From contig NZ_JXRU01000037.1 in assembly GCF_000967865.1 (NCBI RefSeq), positions 186,001 to 250,000 on the forward strand: 64,000 bases of DNA. The letters are read 5' to 3'. Position numbers and translations under genes: made by a program. The stretch is from Microbacterium sp. SA39. Lineage in GTDB: Bacteria; Actinomycetota; Actinomycetes; Actinomycetales; Microbacteriaceae. Under the pieces are notes generated by a model, which made no database searches, was not told the origin of the DNA, and was given only the letters and a program-made list of their open reading frames with translations. Positions 33,444 through 42,576 of the stretch are shown one piece after another; position 1 is the stretch's first letter, and each line of letters opens with the position of its first letter.

Positions 33444-34442
33444 TCAGAGCAGCGACACCGGGTGGCCGGCAGGGAGGGCGAGCAGCAGCGCGCCGGGATC
33501 CGCGCGGCAGGTGATGCGCACGGCCTCGCCGAACTCGTCGCCGTCGAGCTCCACCGGCGTCGGAGCCGGTGCCGCTGCCTCCGCAGCGACACCGCGGAAA
33601 TAGTGCACCGAGGCGTCCCTGCCGCGCCGTTCGAGCACGCGTCGTCCGGCACGGAACCGCCGCAGGACCGAGTTGTCCCACCAGATCTTCCGCCAGACGC
33701 CGAGCCAGCCGAGCACGCCCGTCGGCTGGATGACGGCGAAATCGAGCCTCGAGTCGGTGATCGAGGCATCCGGAATCAGGGCGATTCCCGCGGGCAGCGT
33801 GCCGCAGTTCGCGAACAGGATGCTGTACACCTTCGTCGAGTGCAGGCGTCCGTCGTCGATCTGGTACACGGCGCGGAACGGTCGCGCGCCCGGCAGCGAT
33901 CTGGCCGCACCGTCGACGTACGCGATCCACCCGACCGATCTCTTCAGGTCGGAGCGCGTGTTCGCGATCATGTCGGCGTCGAGGCCCATTCCGGCCAGCA
34001 CCACGAAGGCGTGCTCCGACTGGTTGCCGTCCGCGCGGACCAAACGTGCCCAGCCGATGTCGATCGGATGCCGGAAGTCGCCCAGCGCTGCGCGGATCAT
34101 CTCGGTCGGATCGCCGAGCGGCAGCCCGAGGTTGCGCGCCAGCAGGTTGCCGGTGCCGCTCGGCAGGATCGCCAGCGGCACCCCGGAGTTCGCGATCGCC
34201 TCGGAGACGGCGCGCACGGTGCCGTCTCCGCCTGCGACGAGTACGACATCCACGCCGCGGGCCAGCGCCAGTCCGGTCGCCGCCTGTCCGGCATCCTCGA
34301 TCGTCGTGGGGTAGAACGCCGGATGCTCCCATCCGGCTTGCTTCGACTGGTCGCGCATCAGGGCTCTGAGACGCTTGGCGTCGACCTTGATCGGGTTGTA
34401 CACGAGCGCCGCCTGGCGGCGGGCGGAATCGCTCGTGGTCAT
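33444..34442 (-). CDS. Diacylglycerol kinase family lipid kinase
   Basis: 332 residues. DAGK catalytic domain (residues about 10-140) with ALVYNPIKVD, the nucleotide-binding VVLVAGGDGTVRAV (about 65-79) and LAILPSGTGNLLARNLGLPL; the C-terminal domain completes the fold (HSTKVYSILFANCGTLPAG). It phosphorylates diacylglycerol or a related lipid with ATP. The exact lipid is not predictable: YegS, DgkB and sphingosine-kinase-like enzymes share these motifs. Starts leaderless and divergent from serS. Confidence 0.85.
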   Translation of the reverse strand: MTTSDSARRQAALVYNPIKVDAKRLRALMRDQSKQAGWEHPAFYPTTIEDAGQAATGLALARGVDVVLVAGGDGTVRAVSEAIANSGVPLAILPSGTGNLLARNLGLPLGDPTEMIRAALGDFRHPIDIGWARLVRADGNQSEHAFVVLAGMGLDADMIANTRSDLKRSVGWIAYVDGAARSLPGARPFRAVYQIDDGRLHSTKVYSILFANCGTLPAGIALIPDASITDSRLDFAVIQPTGVLGWLGVWRKIWWDNSVLRRFRAGRRVLERRGRDASVHYFRGVAAEAAAPAPTPVELDGDEFGEAVRITCRADPGALLLALPAGHPVSLL

Positions 34443-34454
34443 GGCGCTACTCTA
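34443..34454 (-). promoter_or_regulatory. -10 box for a leaderless start (lipid kinase)
   Basis: Minus strand: TAGAGT (34449-34454), six bases, then ATG at 34442. Confidence 0.55.
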
Positions 34455-34535
34455 AGCCCGGTCCGCGGGCGTCTCGCGTCTCGCCCAGGCCTGCGGGGGC
34501 TCGTCGGGCGCGGCTGACCGCACGGGCGCGCGCCC

Positions 34536-34547
34536 TAGACTTGGTGG
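34536..34547 (+). promoter_or_regulatory. -10 box for a leaderless start (serS)
   Basis: TAGACT (34536-34541), six bases, then ATG at 34548. Confidence 0.55.
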
Positions 34548-35909
34548 ATGATCGACCTCGCACTCCTCCGCGATCAGCCGGAGATCGTCCGCCGTTCACA
34601 GGCTGCTCGTGGGAATGACCAGGGCACCGTCGACGCCGCACTCGAGGCCGACCGATCGCGGCGCCAGGCGCTGACGGCGTTCGAGGAGCTGCGGGCCGAG
34701 CAGAACGCCTTCGGCAAGCAGGTCGCCAAGGCGCCGAAGGAGGAGAAGGCTGCTCTCGTCGCCCAGGCCAAGGATCTCGCCGAGCGTGTGAAGCAGGCCC
34801 AGTTCGCGGCGAACGAGGCTGCCGAGGCGGCATCCGTCGCACTCGCCCGCATTGAGAACGTCGTGATCGAGGGTGTGCCGTCCGGTGGCGAGGCCGATTT
34901 CGTCGAGCTGCGTCGCGTCGGCGACGTGCCGACCTTCGACTTCGAGCCGCGCGACCACCTGGAGCTCGGCGAGCTCCTCGGTGCGATCGACATGGAGCGC
35001 GGTGCGAAGGTGTCGGGTGCGCGCTTCTACTTCCTGCGCGGCATCGGCGCCCGCCTCGAGATCGCCCTCATGAACCTGGCGCTGGACAAGGCGCTGCAGA
35101 ACGGGTTCGTGCCGCTGATCACGCCGACGCTCGTGCGCCCGGAGATCATGCAGGGCACCGGCTTCCTCGGCGAGCACGCCGACGAGGTCTACCACCTCGA
35201 CAACGACGATCTGTATCTCGTCGGCACCAGCGAGGTCGCGCTCGCCGGCTACCACAAGGACGAGATCGTCGATCTGACCGACGGCGCGCTCCGCTACGCG
35301 GGATGGTCGACCTGCTACCGCCGCGAGGCCGGTTCGCACGGCAAGGACACCCGCGGCATCATCCGCGTACACCAGTTCAACAAGCTGGAGATGTTCGTCT
35401 ACACGAACCCGGAGGATGCCGAGACCGAGCACCTCCGTCTCGTCGCACTGCAGGAGGAGATGCTGACCTCGCTCGGCCTCTCCTACCGCGTGATCGACGT
35501 CGCCGCCGGGGACCTCGGATCGAGCGCCGCCCGCAAGTACGACATCGAGGCGTGGGTCCCGACCCAGGGCGCGTTCCGCGAGCTCACCTCCACCTCGAAC
35601 TGCACCACGTTCCAGGCCCGGCGCCTCGACGTGCGGTACCGGCCGGGCCCTTCGACAGGCTCAGGGACCCACGGCGAAGGAGCAGCGACCCAGGCGGGGG
35701 CGAAGACGCAGCACGTCGCGACGCTGAACGGCACGCTCGCCACCACGCGCTGGATCGTCGCGCTGCTCGAGACCCACCAGCAGGCCGACGGTTCGGTGCT
35801 CGTCCCGGAGGTGCTGCGCCCGTACCTCGGCGGACTCGACATCATCCGACCACTCGGATGGGTCGACGCCGACGCCGCCCTTCCGCAGGCTCAGGGACCC
35901 ACTTCATGA
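34548..35909 (+). CDS. serS: Seryl-tRNA synthetase with repeat-derived insertion and C-terminal extension
   Basis: 453 residues. The N-terminal coiled-coil arm that binds the tRNA-Ser long arm (about 25-105) is followed by the class II core, with motif 2 ([20 protein letters not shown]) and motif 3 region ([19 protein letters not shown]). Between [10 protein letters not shown] and [10 protein letters not shown] there is an extra segment, [20 protein letters not shown], where relatives have a few residues. The C-terminus ends with an unusual [14 protein letters not shown]. Both extra stretches are encoded by copies of one 25-bp dispersed repeat. The enzyme must still work if it is the only SerRS. 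The stop overlaps the ATG of the HAD gene. Confidence 0.93.
   Translation: MIDLALLRDQPEIVRRSQAARGNDQGTVDAALEADRSRRQALTAFEELRAEQNAFGKQVAKAPKEEKAALVAQAKDLAERVKQAQFAANEAAEAASVALARIENVVIEGVPSGGEADFVELRRVGDVPTFDFEPRDHLELGELLGAIDMERGAKVSGARFYFLRGIGARLEIALMNLALDKALQNGFVPLITPTLVRPEIMQGTGFLGEHADEVYHLDNDDLYLVGTSEVALAGYHKDEIVDLTDGALRYAGWSTCYRREAGSHGKDTRGIIRVHQFNKLEMFVYTNPEDAETEHLRLVALQEEMLTSLGLSYRVIDVAAGDLGSSAARKYDIEAWVPTQGAFRELTSTSNCTTFQARRLDVRYRPGPSTGSGTHGEGAATQAGAKTQHVATLNGTLATTRWIVALLETHQQADGSVLVPEVLRPYLGGLDIIRPLGWVDADAALPQAQGPTS
35647..35671 (+). repeat. Dispersed 25-bp repeat, copy inside serS
   Basis: GCCCTTCGACAGGCTCAGGG plus ACCCA. Read here as PSTGSGTH. Differs from the copy at 35877-35901 by two bases. 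Family members (CCTTCGACAxGCTCAGGGACC) are common between genes in Microbacterium as I recall. Confidence 0.8.
35877..35901 (+). repeat. Dispersed 25-bp repeat, copy at the serS 3' end
   Basis: GCCCTTCCGCAGGCTCAGGG plus ACCCA, read in a different frame from the first copy (LPQAQGPT). It supplies the last residues of SerRS and lies four bases before the overlapping start of the HAD gene. Confidence 0.8.
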
Positions 35910-36727
35910 GCGCACCCTGGCTCGTCGGTCTCGACGTCGACGGCACGATCATCCTGCAGGACGAGTCGATGAGCCCCGGCGTGCCCGAAGCGGTCGCCCG
36001 CGTCCGCGACGCGGGTCACGAGGTCACGATCGCCACCGGCCGCAGCTGGATGGCGACGCGACGGTATGTCGAAGAGCTCGGACTCACCGCGGAGTACGTG
36101 GTCTGTTCGAACGGCGCCGTCACCATGCGCCGCGTGGGCGAGGAGTGGGAGCGCTGGAACGTCGAGACCTTCGACCCGCGGCCGGTGCTCGCGCTGCTGC
36201 AGGAGCGTCTGCCGGAGGCGCGTTACATGGTCGAGCTCGCCTCGTCGCAGCGGCTCTACACGGCAGTGCTCGACGACTGGACCCTCGACGGTGGTCGACA
36301 GGTCGACTTCGACGAGCTCGGCGTCGAGCCGGTCTCGCGCATCGTCGTCGTCTCGCCGGGGCACGATGAGGAGGATTTCCATCGGCTGGTGGCGGATGCC
36401 GGACTCAATGAGGTCTCCTACGCGATCGGCTGGACGGCCTGGCTCGACATCGCCCCGCAGGGCGTCGACAAGGGCACCGCGCTGGAGCAGGTGCGCACCG
36501 AACTCGGCATCGAGGGCGAACGCGTCTTCGTCGCAGGCGACGGCCGCAACGACATCGGCATGTTCGGCTGGGCCCGGTCGCATGGCGGGCGCGCGGTCGC
36601 GATGGGGCAGGCTCCCGCCGAGGTGAAGGATGCCGCGGGTGAGATCACGGACGACGTCGCCGACGGCGGTCTCGCGTCGGCTCTCGACACGCTTCCAGCA
36701 CCCGCCCAGGTCGACGCGCGAGAATAG
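35906..36727 (+). CDS. HAD-superfamily phosphatase, Cof type
   Basis: 273 residues. Motif I is GLDVDGTII (nucleophile Asp at about residue 9), motif [11 protein letters not shown], motif III Lys in GVDKGTAL, and motif [16 protein letters not shown]. The large C2-type cap between residues about 80 and 190 places it with Cof/YbiV sugar-phosphate phosphatases. Substrate unknown. Translation is coupled to serS through ATGA. The serS-HAD pair is common in Actinobacteria. Confidence 0.88.
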   Translation: MSAPWLVGLDVDGTIILQDESMSPGVPEAVARVRDAGHEVTIATGRSWMATRRYVEELGLTAEYVVCSNGAVTMRRVGEEWERWNVETFDPRPVLALLQERLPEARYMVELASSQRLYTAVLDDWTLDGGRQVDFDELGVEPVSRIVVVSPGHDEEDFHRLVADAGLNEVSYAIGWTAWLDIAPQGVDKGTALEQVRTELGIEGERVFVAGDGRNDIGMFGWARSHGGRAVAMGQAPAEVKDAAGEITDDVADGGLASALDTLPAPAQVDARE

Positions 36728-36735
36728 AACTCGGC

Positions 36736-36741
36736 TAGACT
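36736..36741 (+). promoter_or_regulatory. Candidate -10 box for tRNA-Ser
   Basis: TAGACT lies 28 bp before the mature tRNA start. The -35 region (GTCGACG near 36710) is weak. Confidence 0.35.
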
Positions 36742-36769
36742 CACGCGTTGTCGGCAGTTGCGACTGTCG

Positions 36770-36854
36770 GGAGGGTTGTCCGAGCGGCCGATGGAGCTGG
36801 TCTTGAAAACCAGTGGGCAGAGATGTCTCGTGGGTTCGAATCCCACACCCTCCG
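36770..36854 (+). tRNA. tRNA-Ser (TGA)
   Basis: 85 nt with the long variable arm typical of tRNA-Ser. Acceptor GGAGGGT pairs with ACCCTCC, the anticodon loop is CTTGAAA (TGA), and the T-loop is GTTCGAATC. Discriminator G. Located shortly after serS. Confidence 0.95.
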
Positions 36855-36878
36855 CATACTGACCTTGAAAGGCCACGA

Positions 36879-38114
36879 GTGAGCGAGAACTCCCGACGCC
36901 GTCGCACCATCGCGCGTCACGGTCAGCAGCGGACCCCCGGGGCGGTCGGCCAGCTGATGAAGTTCCTCGCGATCGGTCTCGCGGTCGTGCTCGTCAGCGG
37001 GTTCGGCGTCGGCGCCTACATCCTCTATGACTTCTCCAGCACCGTCTCCGCCAACGCGGTCGATCTGGAAGGTCAGGAGCAGCTCCCTCCCGAGATCGGC
37101 GCGTACAAGGAGGGCTTCAACCTCGTCCTGACCGGAGTCGACACGTGCGAAGAGGAGTACAAGGACCTCTTCGGAGATCGCTGCACCGGCCGTGATGCCG
37201 AGGGCACGCTCAACGATGTGAATCTGCTCGTCCACGTTTCGCAGGAGCCGCGTCGCATCACCGTCGTCAGCTTTCCCCGAGACCTGATGATCCCGATCCC
37301 GGAGTGCACCGACGCGGAGGGCAACGTCCAGTCGGGCATGAGGAAGCAGCAGCTCAACGTCGCGTACTCGGACGCGGGACTGAACTGCGTCGCGAAGACG
37401 ATCGGCGAGCTCACCGGCCAGGAGATCCAGTTCGCGGCATCCGTCACCTTCGGCGGCGTGATCGAGATCACGAATGCGATCGGTGGCGTCGAGGTCTGCC
37501 TCGCGAACCCGATCAAGGACCGCTACACCGGCCTCGACATGGCTGCCGGCCAGCACTACCTGCAGGGTCTTCAGGCCCTGCAGTTCCTCCGCACCCGCCA
37601 CGGTGTCGGCGACGGCAGTGACCTCGGCCGCATCGGCAACCAGCAGCAGTACATGTCGAGCCTGGCGCGCACCCTCATCAGCGGCGAGACGCTCGGCAAC
37701 GTCCCGATCATGCTGAAGCTGGCGAACATCGGGCTGAACAACCTCGAGACCAGCACGTCGCTCGCCGATCCGATGAAGATCGTGCAGATCGCCCTGGCCG
37801 TGAAGTCGGTGCCGTTCGAGGACATCGTCTTCCTGCAGTTCCCGACGGTCGCCGACAGCTCGGATCCGAACAAGGTGGTGCCGAACGAGGCGGCCGCGAG
37901 CGTCATGTGGGATGCCATCGCGGCGAATGCGCAGTTGCAGATCACACATCAGAACACCAGCGACGAGGGGGTCGTGGTGCAGGAACCTGCCGCGCCGGTC
38001 GACGGCGCGACTCCTGACCCGAACGCCACTCCGTCGGAGGTCGTCGCGCTTCCTGACACGATCAAGGGCAACTCGGCCGCACAGCAGACGTGCTCGAACG
38101 GCAACGTCCGCTAG
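36879..38114 (+). CDS. LytR-CpsA-Psr (LCP) family protein
   Basis: 411 residues from the GTG at 36879 with GAAAGG upstream. A basic cytoplasmic N-terminus and one membrane helix (about 28-50) are followed by an extracytoplasmic LCP domain: FNLVLTGVDTCEE, NDVNLLVHVSQEPRRITVVS, FPRDLMIPIPEC, and RTRHGVGDGSDLGRIGNQQQ, the conserved Arg/Asp signature. LCP enzymes attach glycopolymers to peptidoglycan from a polyprenyl-diphosphate carrier. Two Cys pairs probably form disulfides. The Pro/Thr tail ends in CSNGNVR. No polymer-synthesis genes lie nearby, so the polymer is unknown. Confidence 0.9.
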   Translation: MSENSRRRRTIARHGQQRTPGAVGQLMKFLAIGLAVVLVSGFGVGAYILYDFSSTVSANAVDLEGQEQLPPEIGAYKEGFNLVLTGVDTCEEEYKDLFGDRCTGRDAEGTLNDVNLLVHVSQEPRRITVVSFPRDLMIPIPECTDAEGNVQSGMRKQQLNVAYSDAGLNCVAKTIGELTGQEIQFAASVTFGGVIEITNAIGGVEVCLANPIKDRYTGLDMAAGQHYLQGLQALQFLRTRHGVGDGSDLGRIGNQQQYMSSLARTLISGETLGNVPIMLKLANIGLNNLETSTSLADPMKIVQIALAVKSVPFEDIVFLQFPTVADSSDPNKVVPNEAAASVMWDAIAANAQLQITHQNTSDEGVVVQEPAAPVDGATPDPNATPSEVVALPDTIKGNSAAQQTCSNGNVR

Positions 38115-38154
38115 TCAGGCGTGCGGATGCGCCTCGCAGATCGCGGGCGCTGCC

Positions 38155-38742
38155 CTAGGGGGAGGCTTCCGCTGCAGCGGGATGCTGAAGCGCCTCGATG
38201 AGTGCGGCCATGATGCCGGGCATGTCGACCGTGGGGTCGATCATCCACTGCAGCTGGAGGCCGTCGGATGCCGCCTGGATGATGCGCGCCAGCGTTTCGG
38301 GATCGAGCCCCGGACGCTGCTCGTCGGTGGTGAAGTTCGCGGCGATCGTCTCGCGCAGATGTGCGCTGCGCTCGAGGAAGTACGCGTGCGCCGGGTGCCC
38401 GGGGTCGGCGGCGTCGACGGAGAGGCGTGAGAAGAGTGCGACGAGCCCTGGCACCCGGGTGTTGTGTCGGATCACCTCGAGGAAGCCGTCGCGCGCGTCC
38501 GCTGCGCCGAGGAAAGCCGGGTCGAGCCCGTCCTGCTCGTCGCGCTTTCGCAGCACAGCGGTGAACAGCTCCTCCTTGGACCCGAAGTAGTGCAGGAGGG
38601 CCGCGGGGGTGACGCCGACGACCTCGGCGATCTCCTTCAGCGAGGCGTTCTGGTAGCCCCTGCGACCGATGACGTCGAGCGCGCTCTCGAGGATCTCCTC
38701 GCGCCGCGCGACGCCTTTCGCGTACGAACCTCGTGCAGCCAT
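38155..38742 (-). CDS. TetR-family regulator, divergent from the GH3 glucosidase
   Basis: 195 residues. The N-terminal HTH is REEILESALDVIGRRGYQNA then SLKEIAEVVGVTPAALLHYF (residues about 13-55), followed by a helical ligand domain. It starts leaderless (TAGTGT-N6-ATG) and faces the GH3 gene across about 93 bp. The two copies of CTAAT-x-CTGAA in that gap cover its own -10 box and the glucosidase promoter spacer. Likely an autoregulated repressor of the glucosidase gene, released by a sugar or glycoside (inference). Confidence 0.85.
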   Translation of the reverse strand: MAARGSYAKGVARREEILESALDVIGRRGYQNASLKEIAEVVGVTPAALLHYFGSKEELFTAVLRKRDEQDGLDPAFLGAADARDGFLEVIRHNTRVPGLVALFSRLSVDAADPGHPAHAYFLERSAHLRETIAANFTTDEQRPGLDPETLARIIQAASDGLQLQWMIDPTVDMPGIMAALIEALQHPAAAEASP

Positions 38743-38797
38743 GACTCGACACTAATCCTGAACGACGTTTGGAATCTAATACTGAAGCGCATATAGT
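38743..38797. promoter_or_regulatory. Divergent promoters and candidate TetR operator
   Basis: Rightward promoter: TTGGAA (38769-38774), 17 bp, then TATAGT (38792-38797). Leftward -10: TAGTGT on the minus strand at 38749-38754, six bases before the tetR ATG. A direct repeat CTAATCCTGAA (38752-38762) and CTAATACTGAA (38776-38786), 24 bp apart, overlaps both promoters. Confidence 0.6.
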
Positions 38798-38835
38798 TTT
38801 CGCAAGGACACCGCCGTCGCCGCGAAAGGAATCCC

Positions 38836-41124
38836 ATGACCGAGATCTCGGCCCCCGACCTCACCCTCGAGGAGAAGGCGTCGCTGACCAGCGGTGCGGA
38901 CTTCTGGACCACGAAGGGCGTCGGGCGCGTCGGCATCCGCTCGGTGATGATGACCGACGGTCCGCACGGTCTTCGCAAGCAGGCGGGTGGCACCGATCAC
39001 CTGGGACTCGCCAGCAGCGTGCCGGCCACCTGCTTCCCGCCCGCGGTCGGCATCGGGTCGTCGTGGGATCCGGAGCTCATCGAACGAGTGGGCGCGGCGA
39101 TCGGCGTCGAGGCTGCCATCGAAGACGTCGCCGTCGTGCTCGGCCCCGGGATCAACATCAAGCGCTCGCCGCTGTGCGGGCGCAACTTCGAGTACTTCTC
39201 CGAGGATCCGATCGTGTCGGGCGTGCTGGGTGCCGCCTCCGTGCGCGGGGTGCAGTCGCAGGGCGTCGGCACGTCGCTCAAGCACTTCGCCGCGAACAAC
39301 CAGGAGTTCGACCGGATGCGCGCCAGCTCCGACGTCGACCCGCGTCCTCTCCGCGAGATCTACCTGCGCGGCTTCGAGCGAGTGGTGAAGGATGCCGCGC
39401 CCTGGACGGTCATGTGCTCGTACAACAAGCTCAACGGCGTCTGGACCTCGGAGAATCCGTGGCTGCTCACGAGCGTGCTGCGCGACGACTGGGGCTTCGA
39501 CGGTCTCGTCGTCTCGGACTGGGGCGCCGTGAACGACCGTGTCGCCGGCGTCGCGGCCGGGCTCGACCTGGAGATGCCGGCATCCGGAGGGCGCACCGAC
39601 GCGCAGCTGGTCGAGGCCGTGCGCGCGGGAACGCTCGATGAGGCCGTGCTCGACACCGCGGCATCCCGCGTGATCGATCTGGTCCGCAAGGCGGGAGAGC
39701 GTCCGGCTGTCTCGGCTCCCCTCGACGTGGACGCGCATCACACGCTCGCCCGTGAGGCCGCGGGGCGTTCGATCGTGCTGCTCAAGAACCACGGTTCGCT
39801 TCTGCCCCTGGCGCCGGAGCAGAGGGTCGCGGTGATCGGTGCGTTCGCCACCGAGCCGCGTTTCCAGGGCGCCGGCTCCTCGCTCATCAATCCCACGCGC
39901 GTCGACAGGGCGCTGGACGAACTCCGAGCTGTGGGCGGCGACAACGTCTCCCACGCCGCGGGGTTCTCCGTCGAGGGCGGCGCGGTCGCGGCATCCGGTC
40001 GCTCTGCCGACGAGTTGCGCGCCGAGGCAGTCGCGGTCGCCGCGGCGGCGGACGTGGCCGTGGTCTTCCTCGGGCTGCCCGCGGCGGAGGAGTCCGAAGG
40101 CTTCGACCGCGAGCACATCGATCTCCCGGCAGTTCAGCTGGCGCTTCTCGAGGCCTTGGTCGAGGCGAACCCGCGCACCGTCGTCGTGCTCTCCAACGGC
40201 GGAGTGGTCGCGCTGCCCTTCGCCGACCGCGTGCCGGCGATCGTGGAGAGCTGGCTGCTCGGACAGGCGGGCGGCAGCGCTGTCGCCGACGTGCTGTACG
40301 GCACGGTGAACCCGTCGGGCAAGCTCACCGAGACGGTCCCCGTGCGTCTGGAGGACAACCCTTCGTTCGGCAACTTCCCCGGCGAGTTCGGTCACGTGCG
40401 CTACGGCGAAGGTCTGCTGGTCGGCTACCGCTGGTACGACGCGAAGGGTCTCGACGTGACGTTCCCGTTCGGCCACGGGCTGTCGTACACGACGTTCGCG
40501 TACGGCGACGCCACGGCATCCGTGGAAGCGGACGGGGACCTACGCGTGCGCGTCGAGGTGACGAACACGGGTGATCGGGACGGCCGCGAGGTCGTGCAGG
40601 TGTACGTCGCCCCCGAGCGGTCGATCGTGCAGCGGGCGCCTCGCGAGCTCAAGGCGTTCGCATCCGTCGCGCTCGCGGCGGGCGAGACTCGCACCGTCGA
40701 ACTCGTCGTGCGCCGCGAGGATCTCGCGTACTGGGACGTGCGCATCGACCGCTGGGTGGTCGAAGGCGGGGAGTACCGAATGGAGGTCGCGGCATCGAGT
40801 CGCGACATCCGCTCGTCAGTCCGGGTGTCGGTGGTCGGCGACGACGTCGTCATCCCGCTCACCCTGAGCTCGTCGATCGGGGACGTCGTGGCGCATCCGA
40901 TCGCCGGGCCCATCGTCATGGGTGCGCTCGGCGGATTCCTCGGAGAGCTCTCCGGCGCCGATTCCTCAGCCGCATCGATGATGCCGAACGATGAGGCGAT
41001 GGAGAAGATGATGGCGTCGTTCCCGATCGGCCGACTCATCGGATTCCCTGGCGTCGACGTGTCGCACGAGCAGGTGGAGCAGTTGCTCGCGGCGGCCAAC
41101 GCGGGGGAAGTGCCGTCCGAGTAG
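38836..41124 (+). CDS. GH3 beta-glucosidase-type glycoside hydrolase
   Basis: 762 residues with GAAAGGA upstream of the ATG. There is no signal peptide, so it acts in the cytoplasm on imported glycosides. The GH3 N-terminal barrel carries KHFAANNQE and the nucleophile segment VVSDWGAV (Asp about residue 228). The alpha/beta sandwich domain and a fibronectin-III-like domain (about 570-670) follow. An extra C-terminal segment of about 80 residues (from SSIGDVVAHPIAGP to VEQLLAAANAG) is seen in a subset of GH3 enzymes. The exact sugar is not predictable; beta-glucosides are most common. Regulated by the adjacent TetR gene (inference). Confidence 0.9.
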   Translation: MTEISAPDLTLEEKASLTSGADFWTTKGVGRVGIRSVMMTDGPHGLRKQAGGTDHLGLASSVPATCFPPAVGIGSSWDPELIERVGAAIGVEAAIEDVAVVLGPGINIKRSPLCGRNFEYFSEDPIVSGVLGAASVRGVQSQGVGTSLKHFAANNQEFDRMRASSDVDPRPLREIYLRGFERVVKDAAPWTVMCSYNKLNGVWTSENPWLLTSVLRDDWGFDGLVVSDWGAVNDRVAGVAAGLDLEMPASGGRTDAQLVEAVRAGTLDEAVLDTAASRVIDLVRKAGERPAVSAPLDVDAHHTLAREAAGRSIVLLKNHGSLLPLAPEQRVAVIGAFATEPRFQGAGSSLINPTRVDRALDELRAVGGDNVSHAAGFSVEGGAVAASGRSADELRAEAVAVAAAADVAVVFLGLPAAEESEGFDREHIDLPAVQLALLEALVEANPRTVVVLSNGGVVALPFADRVPAIVESWLLGQAGGSAVADVLYGTVNPSGKLTETVPVRLEDNPSFGNFPGEFGHVRYGEGLLVGYRWYDAKGLDVTFPFGHGLSYTTFAYGDATASVEADGDLRVRVEVTNTGDRDGREVVQVYVAPERSIVQRAPRELKAFASVALAAGETRTVELVVRREDLAYWDVRIDRWVVEGGEYRMEVAASSRDIRSSVRVSVVGDDVVIPLTLSSSIGDVVAHPIAGPIVMGALGGFLGELSGADSSAASMMPNDEAMEKMMASFPIGRLIGFPGVDVSHEQVEQLLAAANAGEVPSE

Positions 41125-41175
41125 GCCTGTCGGCGGGTGCGGGGGCGGGTGCTGATGCTGCGACGACCGCGGAGA

Positions 41176-42576
41176 TCAGCCCTGCGGCGCGAACCGTGTC
41201 GGGGCGTGGGTCGCGGCGACGAGCGCCCGCAGCTCCTCGAGCATCGCGGGGGCGGCGCCGAGCGCGCGCGCCTGCACGAGCACGTTGCCGAGTGCTGTCG
41301 CCTCGACCGGGCCTGCGAGCACGGGGAGCCCGGTGCGGTCGGCGGTCGCCTGGCAGAGCAGTCCGTTGAGCGATCCTCCGCCGACGAGGTGGATGCTGTC
41401 GAGCTCTCGACCGGACAGGTCGGATGCCGTCGCCACCGCTGCCGCGAAGGCCGCGGCGATCGACTCGATGATGCTGCGCACGAACCCTGCCCTCGTCGCA
41501 GGGACAGCGTCGCCGAGCAGCGCACCGATTCGGGTGGGCATATCGGCGGGCGCGCTGAGCGACGGGTCGTCCGCGTCGAAGAGCGCCACGTCGGCACTCC
41601 CTGCGGACGCCGCGGCCAGGAGTTCCGCGAGGTCGAGCGAGACGCCGTCCTCGGCTTCCCACGCGCGCACGGTCTCACTGAGCAGCCAGAGCCCGGTGAC
41701 GTTGTGGAGGAAGCGGTAGCGGCCGTCGACGCCCAGCTCATGCGTGAAGTTCGCGTCCCGCGCGGCATCCGTCAGTACCGGCTCGTGCAGCTCCAGTCCG
41801 ACAAGGCCCCACGTGCCGCAGGAGATGTACGCGGCTGACGGCGACGACATCGGCACGGCGGCGACGGCGGACGCGGTGTCGTGCGATCCGACCGCGATGA
41901 CGGGCAGCCTCGCTCCGAGTCGCTCGGCGATCTCCGGACGGAGTTCACCGATCACCGCGCCGGGAGCGACCAGCTCGGGCAGCACCCCCTCCGGGATGCC
42001 CAGGCGTTCCGCGAGATCCGTGTCCCACTCGCCGGTCTCGACGCCGAGCAGTCCGGTCGTCGAGGCGTTGGTGCGCTCGGCGACTCGAACGCCGGTCAGG
42101 AGGAACGCGAGCAGATCCGGGACGAGGAGCGCGGTGTCGGCGTCGCGGAGCTCATCGTCGACCCGGTACTGGTACAGCGTGTTGAACGGCAGGAACTGCA
42201 GGCCGTTGCGGCGGTAGAGCTCGGCGAACGGCACGAGATCGTGCACCTCCCTCACCCCACGGGTCGTGCGCTCATCGCGGTAGTGGAAGGGTTCGGCCAG
42301 CAGTTCGCCGTCTCGGAGCAGTCCGTAGTCGACAGCCCACGAGTCGATGCCGATGCTCTCGATCGCGGGCTCGCGGCGGATCGCCTCGGCCAGGCCGTCG
42401 AGGATGTGCTCGTACAGCGCCGCGAAGTCCCAGTGCAGGCCGTCCTCTCGCTCGACGGGCCCGTTCGAGAAGCGCGAGACGAGCTCGAGGTCGAGTGTCC
42501 CGTCGCCGACCCGTCCGATCATGACGCGCCCGCTGGTCGCTCCGAGGTCGACGGCCGCGACCGCGCGGACGCTCAT
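41176..42576 (-). CDS. rhaB: Rhamnulokinase
   Basis: 466 residues, FGGY carbohydrate kinase. N-terminal phosphate loop AAVDLGATSGRVMIG, the RhaB-type SIGIDSWAVDYGLL, FNTLYQYRVD, GSHDTASAVAAVP, YISCGTWGLVG and LVGGGSLNGLLCQATADRTG. Phosphorylates L-rhamnulose to L-rhamnulose 1-phosphate. Its ATG overlaps the stop of the aldolase/dehydrogenase gene upstream (ATGA), so the two are one operon, reading away from the DeoR-type regulator. Converges with the GH3 gene. Confidence 0.93.
   Translation of the reverse strand: MSVRAVAAVDLGATSGRVMIGRVGDGTLDLELVSRFSNGPVEREDGLHWDFAALYEHILDGLAEAIRREPAIESIGIDSWAVDYGLLRDGELLAEPFHYRDERTTRGVREVHDLVPFAELYRRNGLQFLPFNTLYQYRVDDELRDADTALLVPDLLAFLLTGVRVAERTNASTTGLLGVETGEWDTDLAERLGIPEGVLPELVAPGAVIGELRPEIAERLGARLPVIAVGSHDTASAVAAVPMSSPSAAYISCGTWGLVGLELHEPVLTDAARDANFTHELGVDGRYRFLHNVTGLWLLSETVRAWEAEDGVSLDLAELLAAASAGSADVALFDADDPSLSAPADMPTRIGALLGDAVPATRAGFVRSIIESIAAAFAAAVATASDLSGRELDSIHLVGGGSLNGLLCQATADRTGLPVLAGPVEATALGNVLVQARALGAAPAMLEELRALVAATHAPTRFAPQG

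Noticed and set aside
38115..38154. Terminator after the LCP gene (AGGCG/CGCCT near 38117-38134)
   Set aside because: Only a 5-bp stem with an 8-base loop and no T-run; not convincing.
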